From Streptomyces griseoruber (GTDB taxonomy: Bacteria; Actinomycetota; Actinomycetes; Streptomycetales; Streptomycetaceae), in the NCBI RefSeq assembly GCF_001514205.1, contig NZ_KQ948763.1, positions 950,017 through 1,014,016 on the forward strand: a DNA stretch of 64,000 nucleotides, in the 5' to 3' direction. Of this stretch, positions 52,064 through 60,749 are shown piece by piece. The notes beneath the pieces are model-generated. The model worked only from the letters and a program-made list of their open reading frames with translations, did not search any database and had not been told where the DNA came from. Positions within the stretch are counted from its first letter, which is position 1; each line of letters starts with the position of its first letter. The translations under genes and the position numbers were made by a program.

Positions 52064-53098
52064 TCAGCTGATCGGCATACGTCGGCCGCCGAACCCGAGG
52101 TCCCCCCGCTCACCGAGATCCGGGCCGCCGGCCCTGGCCAGGGTCTCGGAGGGCGCGGTACCGAAGCGCCGGCGATAGGCGGCGGAGAACCGGCTCAGGT
52201 GGGTGAAGCCCCACCGCCCGGCCGCTTCGGTGACCCCCGTGGCGCCGGTCAGGAGTTCGGCGTGGACACGGTCCAGACGGACGTTGCGCAGATACGTCAT
52301 CGGGGTCACGCCGAGGTACTCCCGGAAGCCTTCCTGGAGGCGTCGGGCGCTGACGCCCGCCGCCTGGGCCAGGGCTCCGACGGTGAAGGGGGTCTCGGGG
52401 CGGGCGTCGATCAGGTCGACGGCCTTGCGTACCGTCCGCGGGTAGGCGGGAGGCCGCGGACGAAGCAGCGCCTCCGTGTAGTTGTGCGGCTGGGCCAGCA
52501 GCAGGCCGCTCACCAGGAGGCGCTCGAAGTGCTGCTGGATCGCGTGCCGGCCGATGAGCCCTCCGGCGCTGTCGGACTCGGCCAGCAACAGGTCCAGAGT
52601 GTTGCGCCAACTGCGACCGGGCGCGGACGTCAGATCGAAGTCGAACGCGAATTCCAGCGGAGCCTGCAGCGGGCGGCCCAGGAGAGCCTCGAGTTCGGCC
52701 TCGACAAGGCTCCGGTCGATCTTGATTCCCAGATGTTGCTCGCCGTGGTCGCAGCTCAGCAGCCGGTGCTGCTGTGTCGGCGCGAAGACCATGGCGTCGC
52801 CGGCGGTGGCCACCATCTCCTGACGTCCGGTGGCCGCTTCGATGGCGCCTCGGAGTACGACGTTGACGTGGTAGTGCGCCGGCGTCCGCCCGGGATCGAC
52901 GCGCGTGCGCTGGCCGAAGGTCATCAGGCCGATGGTGAGGTGCTCGGTGCGCGTACCACGAAGTTCCCCGCCGGGGCCCTCGATGCCCGACAGCGGGGTG
53001 ACGTCCGCCGGATAGAACAGGTCGTTGAGGCGTTCGCGGAAGTCCTCGAAGCCTGAATCGCGGCACAACACGTGGCTCGCCAGCATGGAGCGGACCAT
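52064..53098 (-). CDS. AraC-family transcriptional regulator
   Basis: The 344-residue protein has an N-terminal cupin-like sensing domain (HYHVNVVLRGAIEAATGRQEMVATAGDAMVFAPTQQHRL) and a C-terminal AraC double HTH (TPFTVGALAQAAGVSARRLQEGFREYLGVTPMTYLRNVRLDRVHAELL ... WGFTHLSRFSAAYRRRFGTAPSE). It is divergent from the hydroxyquinol operon at 53349, with ~250 bases between, so it is the probable activator. The ATG at 53098 was chosen because upstream residues are low complexity. Confidence 0.9.
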   Translation of the reverse strand: MVRSMLASHVLCRDSGFEDFRERLNDLFYPADVTPLSGIEGPGGELRGTRTEHLTIGLMTFGQRTRVDPGRTPAHYHVNVVLRGAIEAATGRQEMVATAGDAMVFAPTQQHRLLSCDHGEQHLGIKIDRSLVEAELEALLGRPLQAPLEFAFDFDLTSAPGRSWRNTLDLLLAESDSAGGLIGRHAIQQHFERLLVSGLLLAQPHNYTEALLRPRPPAYPRTVRKAVDLIDARPETPFTVGALAQAAGVSARRLQEGFREYLGVTPMTYLRNVRLDRVHAELLTGATGVTEAAGRWGFTHLSRFSAAYRRRFGTAPSETLARAGGPDLGERGDLGFGGRRMPIS

Positions 53099-53348
53099 AG
53101 TCCATTCTTGCACGGGTGGTGGACGCGAGATCTCCGCGGGACCTCCCCCGGCCGCACCCGCCCACCCGGACAGGCCGTTCGGAACGCGTCGCGCGATTCG
53201 GCTGCCGGCCGCGCTCAGCGGATATCGCCCCCGGCTGCGGCTCCCTAGCGTTTCCTCAGCTTGTTCGCCGGGCGCCGCCCGGCGCGAGGAGGAGCGATCG
53301 CCGTCCGGCCCGGCCGAAGAACGCCCGTCACCCCACTGGAGGTATGTC

Positions 53349-54260
53349 ATGCCCGGCACCGACGAAGCAGCGAAGGCCATTACCGCGGCGGCCGTCGGCA
53401 GCTTCCACGACACCCCCGACCCCCGGTTGCGTGAACTGCTCCAAGGGCTCGTCCGCCATCTGCACGGCTACGTCCGTGAGCTGCGCCCCACGATCCAGGA
53501 GTGGGAGTACGCCGTGGAGTACCTCACCGCCGTCGGGCAGAAATGCGATCCCACCCGGCAGGAGTTCATCCTCCTCTCCGACGTGCTGGGTGTCTCCATG
53601 CTGGTCGAGACCGTCAACGAGCAGGGCGGCGGCACCGAGAGCACGGTCCTGGGACCGTTCCACGTCGTGGAGTCCCCGAAGCGCGAGAGCGGGGACACCA
53701 TCGATCTCATGGGCACCGGAGAGCCCTGCGTCGTGTCGCTCCGCGTCACGTCGGCGGACGGCAGCCCGCTGGCCGGAGCGAGCGTCGACGTCTGGCAGTG
53801 CACCGAGGACGGCTTCTACGACGTGCAGCAGCCCGACGTCCAGCCGCTGGGCAACGGACGCGGTCTCTTCCGGACCGACGACGAAGGCCGCCTGTGGTTC
53901 CGCACGGTCGTGCCGAGCCACTACCCCATTCCGACCGACGGCCCGGTGGGACGCCTGCTCGACGCCACCGGACGGCACCCGTACCGGCCCGCCCACATCC
54001 ACTTCATCGTCGAGGCCGCCGGCCACCGACCGCTGACGACGCACATCTTCGTCGCCGGCAGCCCCTACCAGGACTCGGACGCCGTCTTCGCCGTCAAGGA
54101 GAGCCTGGTCGTCGACTTCCCGCAGGTCGACGACGAGAAGAAGGCCCGCGAGTACCAGGTCACCGCTCCGTTCCGCATGGCCGAGTTCGACATCACCGTC
54201 GAGCCCGAGACGATCGAGCCCGAGACGATCGAGCCCGAGACCCACAAGGACGCCCGATGA
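53349..54260 (+). CDS. Hydroxyquinol 1,2-dioxygenase (intradiol)
   Basis: The 303-residue intradiol enzyme has an N-terminal helical domain (RELRPTIQEWEYAVEYLTAVGQK) and the Fe(III) ligands Tyr in CTEDGFYDVQQP, Tyr in VPSHYPIPTDG and two His in RPAHIHFIVEA. The GTESTVLGPFHVVESPKRESGD motif marks the hydroxyquinol/chlorocatechol group. It cleaves 1,2,4-trihydroxybenzene to 3-hydroxy-cis,cis-muconate (maleylacetate). The C-terminus has a triple EPETI repeat. It overlaps maleylacetate reductase by 4 bp. A paralogous remnant lies at 5488. Confidence 0.93.
   Translation: MPGTDEAAKAITAAAVGSFHDTPDPRLRELLQGLVRHLHGYVRELRPTIQEWEYAVEYLTAVGQKCDPTRQEFILLSDVLGVSMLVETVNEQGGGTESTVLGPFHVVESPKRESGDTIDLMGTGEPCVVSLRVTSADGSPLAGASVDVWQCTEDGFYDVQQPDVQPLGNGRGLFRTDDEGRLWFRTVVPSHYPIPTDGPVGRLLDATGRHPYRPAHIHFIVEAAGHRPLTTHIFVAGSPYQDSDAVFAVKESLVVDFPQVDDEKKAREYQVTAPFRMAEFDITVEPETIEPETIEPETHKDAR
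54201..54242. repeat. 15-bp tandem repeat in the dioxygenase C-terminus
   Basis: GAGCCCGAGACGATC is repeated in tandem from 54201 (two full copies and a partial third), giving EPETIEPETIEPET in the last ~18 residues. It is in frame and probably a slippage product; the residues lie outside the catalytic fold. Confidence 0.85.
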
Positions 54261-55330
54261 ACACCCCGCTCGACTTCAGCTACCAGGCGCTCCCGATGCG
54301 CGTGGTGATGGGCCCCCGCGCCCTCGACCGGCTCGCCGACGAGATCGACCACGCCGGCCTCGAGCGGGTCATGGTGCTGTGCTCGCCCGAACAGCGGGAG
54401 CTCGCCGAGACCGTCGCCGGCCTCATCGGCGCCCGAGCTGTCGACATCCACCCCCACGCCCGTATGCACGTGCCCGTCGAGTCGGCGGCCGAGGCCCAGA
54501 GGCGCGCCAAAGAGGTGAACGCGGACGGCTGTGTCGCGGTCGGCGGCGGCTCCGCGATCGGCCTCGGCAAGATCGTCGCCCTTCAGTACCGCCTGCCGGT
54601 CATCGCCGTACCGACGACGTACGCCGGGTCCGAGATGACGCCGGTGTGGGGTCTGACGGAGAACGGCGTCAAGCGCACCGGCCGGGACCCCCGCGTCCTG
54701 CCGGTCTCGGTGCTGTACGACCCCGCGCTCACCGTGACCCTGCCCCCTTCGGTCTCCGTGACCAGCGGCATGAACGCGATCGCGCACGCGGTCGAGGCCC
54801 TGTACGCCCCGGACGCCTCACCGATCATCGACCTGATGGCCGAGGAAGGCGTACGCGCGCTGGCCGCCGCGCTCCCGGACATCGTCGCCGACGGCGCCGA
54901 TCTGGACGCCCGCGCCCGGGCCCAGTACGGCGCCTGGCTGTGCGGTGCCTGCCTCGGGGCCACCACCATGTCCCTGCACCACAAGCTCTGCCACGCCCTC
55001 GGCGGTACCCTCGACCTGCCGCACGCCCCCACTCACACCGTGGTGCTCCCGCACGCCCTCGCCTACAACCAGGACGCGGCGCCCAAGGCGGTGGCCGCGC
55101 TCGGCCGCGCTCTGGGCACTTCCGCCGACCCGGCCGCTTGTCTGTGGGATCTCGCCGGCCGGCTCGGTGCCCCGCGGTCCCTGCGGGAGCTCGGCATGGC
55201 CGAGCGCGACATCGACCGGATCGTCCAGGTCGCGCTGGCCAACCCCTACGCCAACCCCCGAGAGGTGACCGCGGAAGGCCTCGGCCGACTCCTGCGCGCC
55301 GCCTGGTCCGGACAGCCCCCTGCCTCCTGA
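54257..55330 (+). CDS. Maleylacetate reductase
   Basis: The 357-residue iron-type alcohol-dehydrogenase-family protein has VAVGGGSAIGLGKIVALQYRLPVIAVPTTYAGSEMTPVWG and SLHHKLCHALGGTLDLPHAPTHTVVLPHALAYN, the nucleotide and metal-site segments of maleylacetate reductases. It reduces maleylacetate to 3-oxoadipate with NAD(P)H, completing the hydroxyquinol branch toward the TCA cycle. The ATG overlaps the dioxygenase stop. A 23-bp hairpin at 55462 probably ends the operon. Confidence 0.93.
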   Translation: MNTPLDFSYQALPMRVVMGPRALDRLADEIDHAGLERVMVLCSPEQRELAETVAGLIGARAVDIHPHARMHVPVESAAEAQRRAKEVNADGCVAVGGGSAIGLGKIVALQYRLPVIAVPTTYAGSEMTPVWGLTENGVKRTGRDPRVLPVSVLYDPALTVTLPPSVSVTSGMNAIAHAVEALYAPDASPIIDLMAEEGVRALAAALPDIVADGADLDARARAQYGAWLCGACLGATTMSLHHKLCHALGGTLDLPHAPTHTVVLPHALAYNQDAAPKAVAALGRALGTSADPAACLWDLAGRLGAPRSLRELGMAERDIDRIVQVALANPYANPREVTAEGLGRLLRAAWSGQPPAS

Positions 55331-55461
55331 GCACACGTCCGCCCAGCGACGCAGCGAGATCACGAGGGAGCCGGATCACGAGGGAGTCAGAACGACCATG
55401 AACAACGTCGCGCTGTGAGACTCGTTCGTACCGGTATTCGCGCAGTTGCGGAGCTGAATCC

Positions 55462-55484
55462 GGGGCCGCCCACCGGGCGGCCCC
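55462..55484. terminator. Hairpin after the hydroxyquinol operon
   Basis: GGGGCCGCCC and GGGCGGCCCC arms with a 3-base loop, 132 bases after the maleylacetate reductase stop. It is a strong GC stem without a T-run, typical of this group. Confidence 0.7.
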
Positions 55485-55551
55485 GCCCTGTGCGGGTACG
55501 GCAGGCCGGGCATGCGGCGACCTGAACACCACCGCGATCGGGGGTGGGCAG

Positions 55552-55890
55552 GTGGTGGATTTCCACGGCGTTCGCCTGGTGGCGCTCCTCACTGTCGATT
55601 CGTCCGACGCGCTGAGCTTCATGCATGACGAGCTCGGCGGGCTGGGCGGAAGCGGAGAGACGCCGAGCGTGCTGCGCGAGACGTTGCGGGCGTACCTGGG
55701 ATGCAACTGCAGACCGCAGGACACGGCCCGCACCCTGTTCGTGGCGAAGAACACGGTCATCTACCGCGTCAAACGTGCGGAGGAGCTGCTCGGCCATGAC
55801 ATCCGGGCCCGGCAGCTCGAACTGGGTGTCGCATTGCGGCTCGCGGCCGTCATCGGCCCGGACGCGGGCTCCGCTTCGCCCGCCAGGTAG
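55552..55890 (+). pseudogene. PucR-type regulator, C-terminal fragment
   Basis: The 112-residue frame (LMH... omitted start) carries VLRETLRAYLGCNCRPQDTA and LFVAKNTVIYRVKRAEELLG, the HTH-30 end of PucR/CdaR regulators (LR-TL-A-L---G-----A--L-VH-NTV-YR---AEELLG). Full-length members have 350-550 residues, with the sensing part missing here. It may still be translated from GTG 55552 but has no sensing domain. Its origin before a flavin reductase suggests a former regulator of the next genes. Confidence 0.65.
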
Positions 55891-56026
55891 CCGGTCGCCT
55901 GTCGAGGCGTTGGTTCGTCGGCGCAACCGACGGCGAACGATTTGGTGAGATCGGGCAAGAGGTCAGGTCGGCACGTCGGGTTCCATGAACACATCGTTTC
56001 GTCGATGTTGACTGGAGACGCCGCAG

Positions 56027-56626
56027 ATGTCCGAAATCACTGATCGCGATCACCTACGGAAGCACGTTGCGTTGATCGATGATGTCTCTCTGGAACCGGG
56101 GCTGTCGGCCGAGGGTTTCCGTGAGGCGTTCCGCAATCATGCGGGCGGGGTCGCGGTCGTGACCGCCGATGCCGGCCGGGGCCCGGTCGCACTGACCGCG
56201 ACGTCGGTGATATCGGTGAGCGCGACGCCACCTCTCCTCGTGTTCTCGGTGTCGGCCCTCTCCTCGGCGACGCCGACGATCCTGGAGTCGTCGTCCGTGG
56301 TCGTGCACCTGCTGGGGGCCGGGCAGGTCGACCTCGCGCGTCTTTGTGCGACCAGCGGGGCGGATCGCTTCGCGGACACCGCTGCCTGGACCCGGCTGGC
56401 AACCGGCGAGCCGTACTTCGTCGCCGCCCCGGTAGGCATCCGCGGCAGCATCGTGGCCACGTTCGCAGCGGGAGCTTCGACGCTCGTCGTCGTCAATGCC
56501 ACCCACGCGCACTACGCACCGACGGCCGTCGCCGCTCCGAGCGACGCCTCGCGCCCACTGATCTACCACAACCGGACTTGGCATCAGCTGAGTGAGCTGT
56601 CCGAGTTGGTGTCGGGCGCGCAGTAG
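56027..56626 (+). CDS. Flavin reductase-like protein (two-component monooxygenase reductase)
   Basis: The 199-residue protein has the flavin reductase fold of the HpaC type (FREAFRNHAGGVAVVTADAGRGPVALTATSVISVSATPPLLVFSV, with the FMN-binding T-TSV-SVS-PPL-). It reduces FMN or FAD with NAD(P)H for a separate oxygenase. The oxygenase next door at 56711 is broken, so the reductase may now serve another enzyme. A ribosome site GGAGAC precedes the ATG. Confidence 0.88.
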   Translation: MSEITDRDHLRKHVALIDDVSLEPGLSAEGFREAFRNHAGGVAVVTADAGRGPVALTATSVISVSATPPLLVFSVSALSSATPTILESSSVVVHLLGAGQVDLARLCATSGADRFADTAAWTRLATGEPYFVAAPVGIRGSIVATFAAGASTLVVVNATHAHYAPTAVAAPSDASRPLIYHNRTWHQLSELSELVSGAQ

Positions 56627-56710
56627 CGCGATCGCCTTCCGATTCGGCGACCGGCCCCTCGGCCGGAGCCGAATCCAGGCGGACCTCTGCCCGGAAAGGG
56701 AGCACACATC

Positions 56711-57844
56711 ATGACGATGCACGCGGTCAGCGCCACGGAAGCGGCAGCCGACGCAGCAGGCACACGTGAGAAACTGGTGCACACTGCATGTGAGTTGATC
56801 CCCCTCCTCCGGGACAACGCGGAACGCACAGAGCGTGATCGCCGTCTTACGGACGAGGTGACCGACGCGGTGCGATCCGCCGGTCTCTTCCGACGGCTCC
56901 ACGGGATGGGTCGCGTTCATCGCGAACGCCACTGCCTTCGGCAGGGGACTGTTCCCCGACGACGTGCGGGCCGCCGTCCACACGGATCCCCACAACGTGG
57001 CGATCAGCCAGTTCACACCGATCGCGGTGGCGACCGAGGCGGACGGCGGGTACCGGCTCACCGGCAAGTGGCCGTTCGCGTCCGGCAGCCACCAGGCACA
57101 GTGGACGCTGACCGCCTTCAGGGTGCTGGACGGCGCCGGAGAGGTGCGGGAGGTCCGCTACGCCCTCATGTCCGCGGCCGATCTCACGATCGAGGACACC
57201 TGGTATGTCGCGGGGACGGCCGGAACCGCCGAGCAACACCTACGTCGCGAACGACCTGTTCGTGCCGAGCGCGTTCACACTCGTTCTGGACACCTTCATG
57301 GGCGGGAGGTTCGCGCCATGGCTCCCCGGAGGAGCCCGGCTACCGAGCCCCGCTCGCCACCCTTGCCTGTCTGGGCATCGTAGGGCCGATCATGGGAATG
57401 GCCGAAGCGGCCTGGGATCTGGTGCTGGACTCGACGAAGTCCGGCCGACCGATCACGTCCGCGTACAGCGACATCCGTGAGGCACCCGGTTACCGCTTCG
57501 CTCTGGCGGACGCGCGAACGGCGATCGACACCGGACGCTTCCACCTGCTCCGGGCCGCCGACGCCATCGACAGCGCGGCCCACGAGGGCCGGATCCTCGA
57601 GGCCGGTGAGCGAGCGAGACTGCGCGGTGACACCGCCGTCGCGACCCTCAGCTTCCGCAACGCCGTCGATCTGCTCCTCGACATCGGGGGCACCCGCAGC
57701 TTCGCGCTGTCGAACCCACTCCAGCGGGTGTGGCGCGACATCGAAGTCGCCGGCCGCCACGGCCTGAACAACGTTCTCATGAACCGGGAGGAGTACGCCC
57801 TCAGCCTGCTCGGAATGGATCAGGCATTCCCCGACTACCTCTGA
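56711..57844 (+). pseudogene. Broken acyl-CoA-dehydrogenase-type flavin monooxygenase
   Basis: Three or four frames together cover an HpaB/HsaA-like oxygenase: VHTACELIPLLRDNAERTERDRRL at the start, GWVAFIANATAFGRGLFPDD, GYRLTGKWPFASGSHQAQWT, then LACLGIVGPIMGMAEAAWDL and a C-terminus RVWRDIEVAGRHGLNNVLMN. A deletion removes ~60 residues after the N-terminal helix and frameshifts occur near 56915, 57225 and 57330. It was the oxygenase partner of the flavin reductase at 56027, possibly hydroxylating resorcinol or a phenol to hydroxyquinol. It is no longer functional. Confidence 0.85.
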
Positions 57845-57981
57845 ACCACGACCGGAAGGGCTCTTGACAACGCCGATTCCACGGTCGAGACGCTCGGCGC
57901 GCGAGGCTGCGCCGGATCTGTTCGGCCGAGCCTTCTGAGACCCCGCACCCCCACACCCCGTAGAGGAGCACAGAACTTTCC

Positions 57982-58560
57982 ATGGCCAAGCTGGAGATCA
58001 TCATCGCGAGCACGCGGCCGGGCCGGATCGGCCTCACCATCGGTGAGTGGTTCGAGACCCATGCCAAGGAACACGGCGGATTCGACGAGATCGAGCTGGT
58101 CGACCTGGCCGAGGTGAGCCTGCCGTTCATGAACGAGCCGCACCACCCGCGCCTGGGCCAGTACACCCACCAGCACACCCGTGACTGGAGCGCCAAGGTC
58201 GCGGAGGCGGACGCCTTCGTGTTCGTGATGCCGGAGTACAACTTCGGCTACAACGCCGAACTGAAGAACGCCATCGACTATCTGCACCGCGAGTGGCAGT
58301 ACAAGCCGGTCGGCCTCGTCAGCTACGGCGGCGTCTCCGCGGGGACCCGGGCCGCGCAGATGATCAAGCAGGTGGTGACCACCCTGAAGATGACGCCGGT
58401 CCTCGAGTCGGTGGCGATTCCCTTCGCGCACCAGCTCCTCGACGCGGAGGAGGGCCTGGTGCCGAACGACGTCATGACCGGCTCCGCGACGGCGATGCTC
58501 GACGAACTCGTCCGCGTAGCCGAGGCTCTGCGCCCGCTGCGTACGCCCGCGACGGCGTAA
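57982..58560 (+). CDS. NAD(P)H-dependent FMN reductase
   Basis: The 192-residue flavodoxin-fold protein has LEIIIASTRPGRIGLTIGEWF (phosphate-binding loop), ADAFVFVMPEYNFGYNAELKNAIDYLHREWQYKPVGLVSYGGVSAG and ends with a helical C-terminus. It belongs to the NADPH-dependent FMN/quinone reductases. It could reduce flavins or quinones, protecting against quinones formed from hydroxyquinol. It follows the broken oxygenase by ~137 bases. Confidence 0.9.
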   Translation: MAKLEIIIASTRPGRIGLTIGEWFETHAKEHGGFDEIELVDLAEVSLPFMNEPHHPRLGQYTHQHTRDWSAKVAEADAFVFVMPEYNFGYNAELKNAIDYLHREWQYKPVGLVSYGGVSAGTRAAQMIKQVVTTLKMTPVLESVAIPFAHQLLDAEEGLVPNDVMTGSATAMLDELVRVAEALRPLRTPATA

Positions 58561-58699
58561 CCCCGCCGGCAGGGCGCAGCCTTCGGGCCCGGGCAGGCGG
58601 CTTTCTCGGCTTCGTCGACCTGTGGGCGGACCGGGCTGGTGGACGGGTGCCGACGCGGAGCATCGAGAAGACCACGTCGTCGCACTCGCCCCGGCCGCT

Positions 58700-58915
58700 C
58701 GCGCGAACCCCCCGGATGCCGCGCTTCCCCATCTGGCCGGCGCAGTGGTGGAGTTGGTCGAGCGGCCGGTCGGCGGGATCACGATGCCCGCCCGGGTGCG
58801 TGGGGCCGATGCGCCCTGCCCTCACTGCGGCAGAGCGTCCGGGCGGGTGCACGGCCGGTGTCCACGGTCGTTGTCCGATGCGGCGATCAGCGGTGCCGGT
58901 GTGGTTCGCTGTCAG
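58700..58915 (+). pseudogene. ISL3-family transposase, N-terminal fragment
   Basis: One plus-strand frame shows LPHLAGAVVELVERPVGGITM, then CPHCGRASGRVHGRCPRSLSD and AAISGAGVV, the zinc-finger start of ISL3 transposases (LFPHL--V-VE-V-----G------R-----CP-CG--S-RVH-RY-R-L-D-A--G--V). It ends within a few bases of the stop codon of the copy-2 SDR gene at 58922. The DDE domain and inverted repeats are absent. It marks a recombination edge of the copy-2 operon. Confidence 0.7.
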
Positions 58916-58921
58916 GCCTGG

Positions 58922-59674
58922 TCACGTCGCGTCCTCGCGCAGCGCGTCGGAGATGGACTTGACGCCGCCGTGCGCGGTGAGGCCGCCGTCCACGGGGATC
59001 TCCGCCCCGGTGATGAAGGACGCGTCGTCGGAGAGCAGGAAGACCACGAGCGGGGTGACCTCGTCGACCGTGCCGGTGCGGCCGAGCGGTGTCTCGCGGA
59101 TGTTCGCCGCGCGGAAGGCGGGCGCGGCGGACGCGGTCATCTCGGTCTCGATGAAACCGGGGTGGATCGTGTTCACGCGGATCCCGCGCGGGCCGAGCTC
59201 CGTCGCGGCGCTCTTCGACAGACCGCGCAGGGCCCATTTGCTGGCCGTGTAGGCGACCGGGTAGTGGCCGGTGAGCGCGGCGGTGGAGCCGACGTTGACG
59301 ATGGCGGAGCCGGGCGGCATGAGCGGGGCGAGGTGCTGGATGGCAAGGAGCGGCCCGGTGACGTTGACGGCGTGGACGCGGGCGAAATCCTCGGGGCGTA
59401 CGTCGTCGATGCGGGCGCGCCAGGTGATGCCCGCGTTGTTGACCAGGCCGTGCACCTGCCCGTACGACTCCCTTAGGGTCGCGGCGAGTTCGGCCCAGTC
59501 CTTCTCGTTGGTGACGTCGAGACGGCGGCAGCCCGGGGCGTCGGTCACATCGGTGGCGATCACCCGGGCACCTTCCCGCACCAGGGCCTCGGCCTCGGCG
59601 GCACCCTGGCCGCGGGCGGCGCCGGTGACGACGACGACCTTGCCGAGGAGCCTCTTGGGATACAGGTCGTTCAC
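58922..59674 (-). CDS. Short-chain dehydrogenase/reductase (copy 2)
   Basis: The 250-residue SDR is nearly the same as the copy-1 enzyme at 9885 and has VVVTGAARGQGAAEAEAL, NNAG, Ser in VNVGSTAAL and YTASKWALRGLSK. The GTG start overlaps the FAH stop. The last residues (DALREDAT) differ from copy 1 and the ORF ends next to an ISL3 fragment instead of the cyclodeaminase-like gene, so the operon has been cut here. Confidence 0.9.
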   Translation of the reverse strand: MNDLYPKRLLGKVVVVTGAARGQGAAEAEALVREGARVIATDVTDAPGCRRLDVTNEKDWAELAATLRESYGQVHGLVNNAGITWRARIDDVRPEDFARVHAVNVTGPLLAIQHLAPLMPPGSAIVNVGSTAALTGHYPVAYTASKWALRGLSKSAATELGPRGIRVNTIHPGFIETEMTASAAPAFRAANIRETPLGRTGTVDEVTPLVVFLLSDDASFITGAEIPVDGGLTAHGGVKSISDALREDAT

Positions 59675-60642
59675 GGCCGCTCCCGGGTGCGGCGGCGAGC
59701 GGTCGGCAGCGGCACCGGGTCGGCGCCCACGACCACCGTGTTGGAGACGGAGCCGAGGCCCTCCACGGTGAGGGTGACGGTGTCGCCGGGCTTCAGCGGG
59801 GGCGGGGACTGCTCACCCCGGACGCCCCACAGTTCCGCCAGGCAGCCGCCGTTGCCGCAGGTGCCCGAGCCGAGCACGTCACCGGGGCCCACGACGGTGC
59901 CGCGTGAGGCGTAGGCGACCATCTCCTCGAAGGTCCAGCTCATGTTGGACAGCAGGTCCCTGCCGACCACCTCGCCATTGACCTCGGCGGTCAGCGCGAG
60001 GCGCAGGAACCCGTCGGCGTCGCGGTGGGGCTCCAGTTCGTCGGCGGTGACGAGGTACGGGCCGAGGGTGGCGGCCGTGTCCTTGCCCTTGCAGGGGCCG
60101 AGGCGGACCTGCATCTCGCGGGACTGGAGATCACGCGCGGACCAGTCGTTGAAGATCGTGTAGCCGATGATGTGGTCGCGGGCATTCTCAGGGGTGAGGT
60201 CACGCCCTTCCCGGCCGATGACGGCGGCGACCTCCAGCTCGAAGTCGAGAACGCCGCTGCCCGGGGGAACGGGCACGTCGTCGTGGGGGCCGATGATCGC
60301 GTACGGGTTGGTGAAGTAGAAGGTCGGCGCGTCGTACCAGGCATCGGGCACCCCGCCGACGCCGTCAACGGACCGCCGTACTCCCTCGACATGCTCCTCG
60401 AAGGTGACGAAGTCCCGCACGGTGGGCGGCTGGAGCGGGGGAAGCAGCCGCACCCCGGAGACCTGGGGTCCCGGCGGGTCGTCGAGAGCGGCGGCGCCCA
60501 CGTCGAGCAGCGCGTCGAGTCCGTCGCCGGACCGGATCAGTTCCACGAGGGACCGCGCCCCGGGGACCGGGTGGAGGGTCCCGTCCTCCTCGATGACGGC
60601 GACCCGGCGTCGGTGCTGGTGTTCATAGGTGGCGAAACGCAT
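59671..60642 (-). CDS. Fumarylacetoacetate hydrolase family protein (copy 2)
   Basis: The 323-residue protein begins MRFATYEHQHRR and has the FAH signatures DFELEVAAVIGREGRDL, GYTIFNDWSARDLQSREM and GSGTCGNGGCLAELWG. It corresponds position by position to the copy-1 protein at 10655. Metal-binding Glu residues are kept. Probable role: cleaving the ring-opened product. The ATG at 60642 was chosen over the upstream start since copy 1 begins there. Confidence 0.9.
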   Translation of the reverse strand: MRFATYEHQHRRRVAVIEEDGTLHPVPGARSLVELIRSGDGLDALLDVGAAALDDPPGPQVSGVRLLPPLQPPTVRDFVTFEEHVEGVRRSVDGVGGVPDAWYDAPTFYFTNPYAIIGPHDDVPVPPGSGVLDFELEVAAVIGREGRDLTPENARDHIIGYTIFNDWSARDLQSREMQVRLGPCKGKDTAATLGPYLVTADELEPHRDADGFLRLALTAEVNGEVVGRDLLSNMSWTFEEMVAYASRGTVVGPGDVLGSGTCGNGGCLAELWGVRGEQSPPPLKPGDTVTLTVEGLGSVSNTVVVGADPVPLPTARRRTRERP

Positions 60643-60749
60643 GTGTACGGCTCCAGGCCCCAACGGGAGGGGGAAGAGGGGGGACCGGGGACGCGGGGTG
60701 GGAAGTCAGGGCAGTTGACAGGGCCACCGCGCCCCCGGAACTCGGGGGA

